A DNA stretch of 64,000 bases from Peribacillus cavernae (GTDB taxonomy: Bacteria; Bacillota; Bacilli; Bacillales; DSM-1321). Under the pieces are notes generated by a model, which searched no databases, was not told where the DNA came from, and saw only the letters and a program-made list of their open reading frames with translations. Numbering within the stretch: position 1 is the stretch's first letter; the number at the start of each line of letters is the position of its first letter. The stretch is taken from positions 666,367 to 730,366 of the forward strand of contig NZ_RYZZ01000007.1 of NCBI RefSeq assembly GCF_003989135.1, read 5' to 3'. The position numbers were made by a program, and so were the translations under genes. Shown piece after piece: positions 58,878 to 64,000 of this stretch.

Positions 58878-61517
58878 TTACGGATTAGCTGATTCAACTG
58901 GTTTGGATTCTTTTTTTACTTTAGGCTCCTTTGGTTTGACTTGCTCCTGTCCGGTTGGAGGAGGCTGTGTCTTACCAGGATTTTTGGAATCGTTGCTATT
59001 GCCATTGTTTCCGGCACCTAAACCATTCTCTCTTGATCCATCATCTGTCGATCCATCGTCGGGTGTTCCATCATTCGTTGATCCATCATCGGGTGTCCCG
59101 TCATCCGCAGATCCATCGTTCGGTGGTGTTCCACCACCTGCTGAACCATCGTCCGGTTTCACATCATCCGCGGATCCATCGTCGGGTGTTCCATCATCAT
59201 CCGCTGAACCATCGTCTGGTTTCTCATCATCCGCTGATCCATCATCTGTTCCATTCTCTGGGTCATTGCTATTGCCATTGCCATCTGGACCACTGCCGTT
59301 ACCATTGCTGTTTTCATTACCGTTTTGGTCGTCATTGTCGCCTTCACCGTTGTTTTCATCTTCCTTATTGGGCTCTTTTTCTTGTTCAGGCGGTTTTACC
59401 TTAGAATCATCGGTTTCTTCATCCTTTTTATCTTCTTCAATAGTTTCTGGAGTCACTGCTGGTTCTGCAACTGGCTCACTTCTTTTCTTGACTGGCTTAT
59501 TATTCTTTTTTGCAACCGTAATCGGCTGATGCCCTTTTACATAATATTCACCAGAACTTGCAAAAACGCTGTCAGGCTGTTTGAAATCCTTAGTTACTAC
59601 GTCCTGTGAGACATATTCCATTAAATTCTTAAAAAGATATTTAGGTATCTTTTGAGATTCCGTTCCCAAATATTCCTTCTTATCCTTTTCAGTGTCATAG
59701 CCAGCCCAGACTGCCACGGTATAATTTGTCGTATACCCGGCCATCCAGCTATCCGGGACTCCTTCAGCAGGGATATTATACTTAAGACGGTCTTCTTCTT
59801 CAAAGTTTGTCGATCCGGTTTTACCTGCTATAGGCAGCCCTGAAACATTTGCAAGGCGTCCGGTACCGTAGCTTTCGTTAAGGACGCTCTTTAGCATATC
59901 CGAAATGATGAATGCAGTTGAGTCCTTCATAACCGCTTTCGGTTGCACCTGATTTTTAACAGTCGTCTTATCTCTCAGCACAATTTTTTTGACTGTATGA
60001 GGTTTTATATATTTACCGCCATTTCCAAACGCACTGTATGCACCGGCAAGCTGCAAGGAAGAAATTCCGTTTGTTATACCACCGATTGCATAAGCTTCGT
60101 GGATTTCTTCTGGAAGAGGGATGCCTAAATTGCTTGCAAAATCCCTTGCTCTATCAAGCCCGACTGCCTGAATCGTCTTTACTGCGGGAATATTCAATGA
60201 ACGTCCCAGCGCCTCCCTGATTGACATCGAACCATAATAACGATTAGACGCATTTTTTAGTGGAGTCCCGTTGGTGTATTCATATTCCTCATCTGTTATT
60301 TGCTGAGAAGACGACCAATTGAGGTATTCAACCGCAGGGCCGTAATCAAGAATTGGTTTAATGGTCGAACCCGGCTGTCGTTTTGAATCCACCGCGTAAT
60401 TGAAGCCACGTGAAACCTTCGTATTCCTGCCGCCGCCGATAGCCCGGATTTCACCTGTTTTCGTATCCAGCAAGGTAATGCCAGCTTGAAGTTTTTCACT
60501 TGGATATTTAATAACCTCTTCTGTATTCAACATTTTATAGACATATTCCTGGGCATCACGGTCAAGTGTCGTGTGAATTTCCAACCCATCGGTATACACA
60601 TTATAATCACCCATGCTTTCCACTTCTTCGATCACTTGATCGATGAAAGCATCATACGTACTCATATCCTTTTTTGTTTCTTTCTTCACAAGCCCTTCGG
60701 CAATGGATACATTTTGTGACTTTTCCATTTCTGCTTTACTGATAAAACCATGTCTGTTCATAAGATAGAGAACAACATCACGCCGCTCCTTGGCACGATC
60801 CGGATGTTCATACGGATTATACCGGTTAGGGCTTTGCGGCAAGCCGACTAGCATTGCGATCTCATTCATCTTTAAATCTTTTAATTCTTTTCCGTAATAG
60901 ACCTTTGATGCCGTAGCAATCCCGTTTGCCCGTTCGGAAAAGAAAATTTTGTTCACGTACATTTCAAAGATTTCTTGTTTTGTATATTTCTGTTCAAGCT
61001 GAAAAGCCAACCACATTTCTTGTACTTTCCGTTTCACTGTTTTATCTGCGGTCAGATAAGACCGCTTTACAACCTGTTGTGTTAGCGTACTGGCACCCTG
61101 TGAACCAAAACCGTCAGTAAAATTGGCCAATACTGCTTTTCCCAGGCGAAGTGCGTCTATCCCGTGATGTTCATAAAAACGGACGTCCTCTGTTGCCAAC
61201 ACAGCATTTTCCACCTTTTTAGGTATGTCTTCGTAGGCGACAAAGTCACGCCGCTCCAGTTCGACTCTCGTTAAAAGCTCACCATCGCCATATAAGATCT
61301 TTGAGGAAACCGGATCTTTTAACAGCTTTTCATCAAGCTTAGGAGCATCGCTGATAAAGTAGGCAAACGTGGCTCCGCCAGCAATAATGCCGATAATTCC
61401 AATTGTAACGAGGACAAGAAAAATACGTTTAAAAAGACCGCCTTTTTTGGGTTTTCCTTTCTTCTGAGCCTCGTTTTGCTTTCGGCGTTCTTGTCTCGTG
61501 GTATAGTTTTCCGCCAT
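58878..61517 (-). CDS. Class A penicillin-binding protein (PBP1A type) with long acidic tail
   Basis: 879 residues, ATG start after GGCAGGTCAC. Short cytosolic basic head (RQERRKQNEAQKKGKPKKGG), one membrane anchor (residues about 30-52, FLVLVTIGIIGIIAGGATFA). Glycosyltransferase domain with ATEDVRFYEHHGIDALRLGK (catalytic glutamate) and GSQGASTLTQQVVKRSYLT. Transpeptidase domain with SxxK in QPGSTIKPILDYG, SxN in REALGRSLNIPA, and KTGS in IAGKTGSTNF. It polymerises and cross-links peptidoglycan. From about residue 690 to 870 the chain is low-complexity, with repeats such as PDDGSADDG and GDNDDQNGNENSNGNGSG, ending in a lysine/proline-rich stretch. Resembles B. subtilis PonA in plan, but a PonA symbol is withheld because the context (recU-ponA) is absent. 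Confidence 0.92.
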   Translation of the reverse strand: MAENYTTRQERRKQNEAQKKGKPKKGGLFKRIFLVLVTIGIIGIIAGGATFAYFISDAPKLDEKLLKDPVSSKILYGDGELLTRVELERRDFVAYEDIPKKVENAVLATEDVRFYEHHGIDALRLGKAVLANFTDGFGSQGASTLTQQVVKRSYLTADKTVKRKVQEMWLAFQLEQKYTKQEIFEMYVNKIFFSERANGIATASKVYYGKELKDLKMNEIAMLVGLPQSPNRYNPYEHPDRAKERRDVVLYLMNRHGFISKAEMEKSQNVSIAEGLVKKETKKDMSTYDAFIDQVIEEVESMGDYNVYTDGLEIHTTLDRDAQEYVYKMLNTEEVIKYPSEKLQAGITLLDTKTGEIRAIGGGRNTKVSRGFNYAVDSKRQPGSTIKPILDYGPAVEYLNWSSSQQITDEEYEYTNGTPLKNASNRYYGSMSIREALGRSLNIPAVKTIQAVGLDRARDFASNLGIPLPEEIHEAYAIGGITNGISSLQLAGAYSAFGNGGKYIKPHTVKKIVLRDKTTVKNQVQPKAVMKDSTAFIISDMLKSVLNESYGTGRLANVSGLPIAGKTGSTNFEEEDRLKYNIPAEGVPDSWMAGYTTNYTVAVWAGYDTEKDKKEYLGTESQKIPKYLFKNLMEYVSQDVVTKDFKQPDSVFASSGEYYVKGHQPITVAKKNNKPVKKRSEPVAEPAVTPETIEEDKKDEETDDSKVKPPEQEKEPNKEDENNGEGDNDDQNGNENSNGNGSGPDGNGNSNDPENGTDDGSADDEKPDDGSADDDGTPDDGSADDVKPDDGSAGGGTPPNDGSADDGTPDDGSTNDGTPDDGSTDDGSRENGLGAGNNGNSNDSKNPGKTQPPPTGQEQVKPKEPKVKKESKPVESANP

Positions 61518-62072
61518 GTTAGTGACCTGCCTTTCTTAAACAAAAATCTAAACCTGTAGTTTAGGAAATTCTTACTCTTGCAGAGGAAAAATCAATGAGC
61601 TATTTTAAAAGTTTTTTTTTTACCAGCTTGCTATAGTATATCAAAGGTTTGCTAGGAGTGTCGGTTTGTGAAAGATAAGTTAATAATATGCTAAAAGTTG
61701 AAATCTATGTTGACTGAAGAATTAAGTAACGATGCAAAAAAAGAAGCTGATAAGATAATTCATCATTATTCGGTAGTTGTAGCGATAATAAAAAGAAGTA
61801 TAATTCCATTATATAAAACTTTTCCAAGAATTTGGAGCAAAATGTATGAGAAGAGGCAAGGGTTGGCCTTATTATATTGTTTTTATTCCTGACAGGGTGT
61901 AAAGAGGAGGGAAAAGTGGAGAAAAAAGAAATAGAGAAAATTGCTTCTAATGTTGCAGCAGAGAGTTTCTAAAAGTAAATGAATGCTTTGCTTAAATTGA
62001 GCAATAATGCGGAGTAAAAGAAGGGGAATGCTCCCTCTATGTCGAAAAGAGTAAACAAAAGGGGATGGCCCA
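61518..62072. other. Intergenic region with gene debris
   Basis: About 550 AT-rich bases. Holds the minus-strand promoter of the penicillin-binding protein gene, a 64-codon plus frame at 61698-61892 without a ribosome site, and a broken lipoprotein-like frame (listed). No intact gene is supported. Confidence 0.4.
61848..61972 (+). pseudogene. Possible frameshifted small lipoprotein
   Basis: ATG AGA AGA GGC begins a basic head, then a +1/-1 shift is needed to read ILFLFLTGCKEEGKVEKKEI, a lipobox (LTGC) after a hydrophobic run, followed by EKIASNVAAESF and TAA. The lipobox and lysine-rich following sequence are typical of small lipoproteins, but no single frame joins the start and the lipobox. 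Confidence 0.4.
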
Positions 62073-62285
62073 ATGAATAAAGATAGACTGTTAAAAAACC
62101 TTCAGACCGCCAGTCGAGGAAATTTATTTTCAATAGAGATTCCTAAATCCACTAAAGAAGATGAAAATACGATTGAAGAATTGTTGAAAGAATTAGAAAG
62201 AGAAGGAAAAATCAAATTAAGAGAGTGTGTCCAACGAGAATACTCCGTTTTTTTGCACGGAATAATGAAGTATTCATCCGAATGA
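62073..62285 (+). CDS. Hypothetical 70-residue protein
   Basis: ATG 8 bases after AAAAGGGGA. Sequence MNKDRLLKNLQTASRGNLFS, then KSTKEDENTIEELLKELERE and GKIKLRECVQREYSVFLHGI. Two or three charged helices; the order helix - ENTIEELLKELEREGKIKL recalls the recognition helix and wing of a small winged-helix protein, but this is only a resemblance. No family recognised. A hairpin-like sequence (ATTCATCCGAATGATCGGATG) straddles the stop. Confidence 0.6.
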   Translation: MNKDRLLKNLQTASRGNLFSIEIPKSTKEDENTIEELLKELEREGKIKLRECVQREYSVFLHGIMKYSSE

Positions 62286-62494
62286 TCGGATGCTTTTTAT
62301 TTTGAAGGAAAAGGAATATATTCACGTAGATAGGTTTGGAAGAAAAAGAAAAAGAAACGTACTGGTTATTTTTACCATAATTGTAAAAGAATGAAGCGGT
62401 ATTAAATGAGGAAAGTCAACAAATACTTCCATTATTAAGGTTTTCTATATTGTTAAAATTTGAGCACGGAAAAACGTTATAAGGGAGTAGATCC

Positions 62495-63070
62495 ATGCAT
62501 TGGTATGAAAAATTAAATCAATATTTTCCGATTGAAGAAATGAAATCAAGAGAGCACATGGAAACCTTACTTAAAGAGCGTTCAGAAATCTATTATAAAG
62601 ATGAGAGTCCTGATCATGTGTTAATGTATGTTGAACTAGACAATTTTGTATTTATTGATTATCTGTTTGTTTCGAAAAAAACCCGTGGCCAGGGACTTGG
62701 CCATAAACTATTGGGAAAATTGAAACGAAAAGGAAAACCAATCATTCTTGAGGTTGAACCAATTAACTATGATGACAGTGATTCAGAAAAACGGATGCGC
62801 TTCTATAAACGTGAAGGGTTTGAACATGCAAAGTCAATCGGGTTTAAGAGAAGATCTCTGGCCACAAAAGAGATTAATGAAATGGAAATCCTCTTTTGGG
62901 CACCAAATAATGAGTCTGAAGAAATGATTTTTGAAGCGATGAAAAAAACATATGATATGATTCATACATATAGGGCCCAACACTTTTACGGCGAATCATA
63001 TCAGCCAGTTGAAGAGGTACTAACCTTTAACCAAGAATCTAAAAATGAGAATTTATCAGACAATCTGTGA
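62495..63070 (+). CDS. GNAT-family acetyltransferase
   Basis: 191 residues, AAGGGAG 9 bases before ATG. N-terminus MHWYEKLNQYFPIEEMKSRE, acetyl-CoA loop SKKTRGQGLGHKLLGKLKRK (R-G-x-G-x-G pattern), VEPINYDDSDSEKRMRFYKR with EGFE for the last GNAT strand, then an extra C-terminal region (MIFEAMKKTYDMIHTYRAQH). It resembles the YlbP-like acetyltransferases of Bacillus. Substrate unknown. Single gene upstream of the second cold-shock gene. Confidence 0.85.
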   Translation: MHWYEKLNQYFPIEEMKSREHMETLLKERSEIYYKDESPDHVLMYVELDNFVFIDYLFVSKKTRGQGLGHKLLGKLKRKGKPIILEVEPINYDDSDSEKRMRFYKREGFEHAKSIGFKRRSLATKEINEMEILFWAPNNESEEMIFEAMKKTYDMIHTYRAQHFYGESYQPVEEVLTFNQESKNENLSDNL

Positions 63071-63151
63071 ATAGTATCACGTTGGATTTAAATAGTATTT
63101 GGTACTTATTTTCTGTTAATTTGCTTTCACTTCCATTTTCTGTTACGATAA

Positions 63152-63275
63152 AGGAGAATTATTTTTGTTCGGTGCAAAGGATAGATAGTATAAGTATTCG
63201 GCTTTTCGTCTTGATGATCACTTTGGGCAAGGATAGTAACACATTGTGTGTTTAACGCACTAGGAGGCAACAAAT
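63152..63275 (+). promoter_or_regulatory. Cold-shock leader 2
   Basis: AGAATTATTTTTGTTCGGT, GGCAAGGATAGTAACACATT and GTGTGTTTAACGCACTAGGAGGCAACA parallel the leader of copy 1, while the middle portion has diverged. Shared leader blocks suggest conserved post-transcriptional control. Confidence 0.7.
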
Positions 63276-63476
63276 ATGGAACAAGGTACAGTTAAATGGT
63301 TTAATGCAGAAAAAGGTTTCGGATTTATCGAACGTGAAGGTGGAGACGACGTATTCGTTCATTTCTCAGCTATCCAAACTGAAGGATTCAAATCATTAGA
63401 CGAAGGTCAAAAAGTTTCTTTTGACGTTGAGCAAGGTGCTCGCGGAGCTCAAGCTGCAAACGTTCAAAAAGCGTAA
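63276..63476 (+). CDS. Cold-shock protein (CspD-like), copy 2
   Basis: 66 residues, [20 protein letters not shown] with RNP1 GFGFI and RNP2 VFVHF, then [18 protein letters not shown]. Nearly the same protein as copy 1; differences include K5T, G35T, E42D and changes in the last third (Q49-type region). AGGAGGCAAC precedes the ATG. An OB-fold nucleic acid chaperone. Own terminator. Confidence 0.95.
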   Translation: MEQGTVKWFNAEKGFGFIEREGGDDVFVHFSAIQTEGFKSLDEGQKVSFDVEQGARGAQAANVQKA

Positions 63477-63490
63477 TATATTTTTTTATA

Positions 63491-63525
63491 AAAAACAGGT
63501 CCTTTTTAAAAGGTCCTGTTTTTTT
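63491..63525 (+). terminator. Terminator of csp copy 2
   Basis: AAAAACAGGTCCTTTT pairs with AAAAGGTCCTGTTTTT, followed by T. Confidence 0.93.
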
Positions 63526-63549
63526 GATTTCTAAAAAAGTGCAATAAAA

Positions 63550-63575
63550 AACCTGCTCAGGCGCCTGAGCAGGTT
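63550..63575. repeat. Perfect 26-base palindrome
   Basis: AACCTGCTCAGGC followed directly by its reverse complement GCCTGAGCAGGTT, with no loop. An A run on the left gives a minus-strand terminator shape. It lies between the csp terminator and the GNAT gene. Confidence 0.9.
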
Positions 63576-63640
63576 AATGGTACAAGTAAAGTAAGACAGA
63601 TTTAAAAGGTTTAACTAAGTACTGACAGAAGGAGCATTTT

Positions 63641-64000
63641 ATGTTAATTAGAGAGATAAAAATTGAGGATGCAGAGAATTTTATAAATCTCATTAAGAAA
63701 GTAGAAGCTAAATCAAATTTTATGCTTATGGAAGCTGGAGAAAGAAAAACTACTCCTGAACAGCAACGTAAACATTTAGAACGTCTTGGACAGCAAAACA
63801 ATTCAACAATCTTTGTAGCTGAACAAGAAGGAATTTTAATAGGTTATTTGATTGCTATTGGTGGAAGTGTAAAGAGGACTAAACACTCTGCTTACATTGT
63901 TGTTGGAATTTTAGAGCAAAACAGAGGACAGGGGATTGGAACAGCTTTATTTCAACGCGTAGAAGAGTGGGCGAAAAGTCACCACATTTCACGATTGGAG
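63641..64000 (+). CDS. GNAT-family acetyltransferase, cut by window end
   Basis: 120 codons are visible from ATG 63641, 7 bases after GAAGGAG, and the frame is open at the window end. MLIREIKIEDAENFINLIKK, then FVAEQEGILIGYLIAIGGSV and the acetyl-CoA loop VVGILEQNRGQGIGTALFQR with the Q-N-R-G-Q-G-I-G pattern. Acetyltransferase of unknown substrate. The C-terminal 50 or so residues lie outside. Confidence 0.88.
   Translation, partial: MLIREIKIEDAENFINLIKKVEAKSNFMLMEAGERKTTPEQQRKHLERLGQQNNSTIFVAEQEGILIGYLIAIGGSVKRTKHSAYIVVGILEQNRGQGIGTALFQRVEEWAKSHHISRLE

Noticed and set aside
58837-59529. 230-codon plus-strand frame rich in Ser and Pro
   Set aside because: It is the antisense reading of the repetitive acidic tail of the penicillin-binding protein and has no independent support.

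Overview
The window is a low-GC Firmicute chromosome, almost certainly a spore-forming Bacillaceae (Bacillus sensu lato: Bacillus, Mesobacillus, Neobacillus or a relative, but not B. subtilis). The evidence is the set and order of genes: ricA-cotE-mutS-mutL, then miaA-hfq-spoVK-hflX-ynbB-glnR-glnA, then lexA-yneA-yneB-ynzC-tkt-sirA-yneF-ynzD-ccdA-yneI-ccdC. This reproduces the B. subtilis chromosomal order, with strong AGGAGG-type ribosome sites and frequent TTG/GTG starts. No species name can be defended without a database search.

Layout. 1-6110: end of ricA, spore coat gene cotE and the mismatch repair pair mutSL. 6224-27077: an accessory block between mutL and miaA, the slot where B. subtilis carries its pks cluster. 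It holds gltAB (glutamate synthase), a broken ammonium transporter, a soluble acyl-ACP desaturase on the minus strand, and a self-contained glycolate module: GntR regulator, glcE-glcF-glcD, malate synthase G, malic enzyme, an FAH-family enzyme, an IclR regulator and a lactate/glycolate permease. Together these would import glycolate, oxidise it to glyoxylate, condense that with acetyl-CoA to malate and decarboxylate malate to pyruvate. 27343-45351: conserved core, with nitrogen control (GlnR operators, glnRA), tRNA-Arg(CCT), the SOS locus (lexA/yneA with LexA boxes), transketolase, sporulation and replication control (sirA, a short minus-strand Spo0E-like gene) and the ccdA-yneI-ccdC cytochrome c group. 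45366-64000: accessory region with a complete IS3-family element, a 1348-residue protein built from about 10.5 acidic 91-residue repeats, a 256-residue relative of its C-terminus, two cold-shock genes with matching leaders, ppiB, several enzymes, gene relics, an orphan DxD protein and a class A penicillin-binding protein with a long acidic tail.

Most unusual part. The pair at 47041-52019: a tandem-repeat acidic protein whose C-terminal domain contains the same blocks as its downstream neighbour but in a different order (an apparent circular permutation). Both genes have a sigma-K-like promoter candidate, so a spore-surface role is proposed as an inference. Gene decay is visible at four or five places (amt, a glcF-like relic, a gamma-carbonic-anhydrase-like relic, a lipoprotein-like relic, a yneF tail copy).
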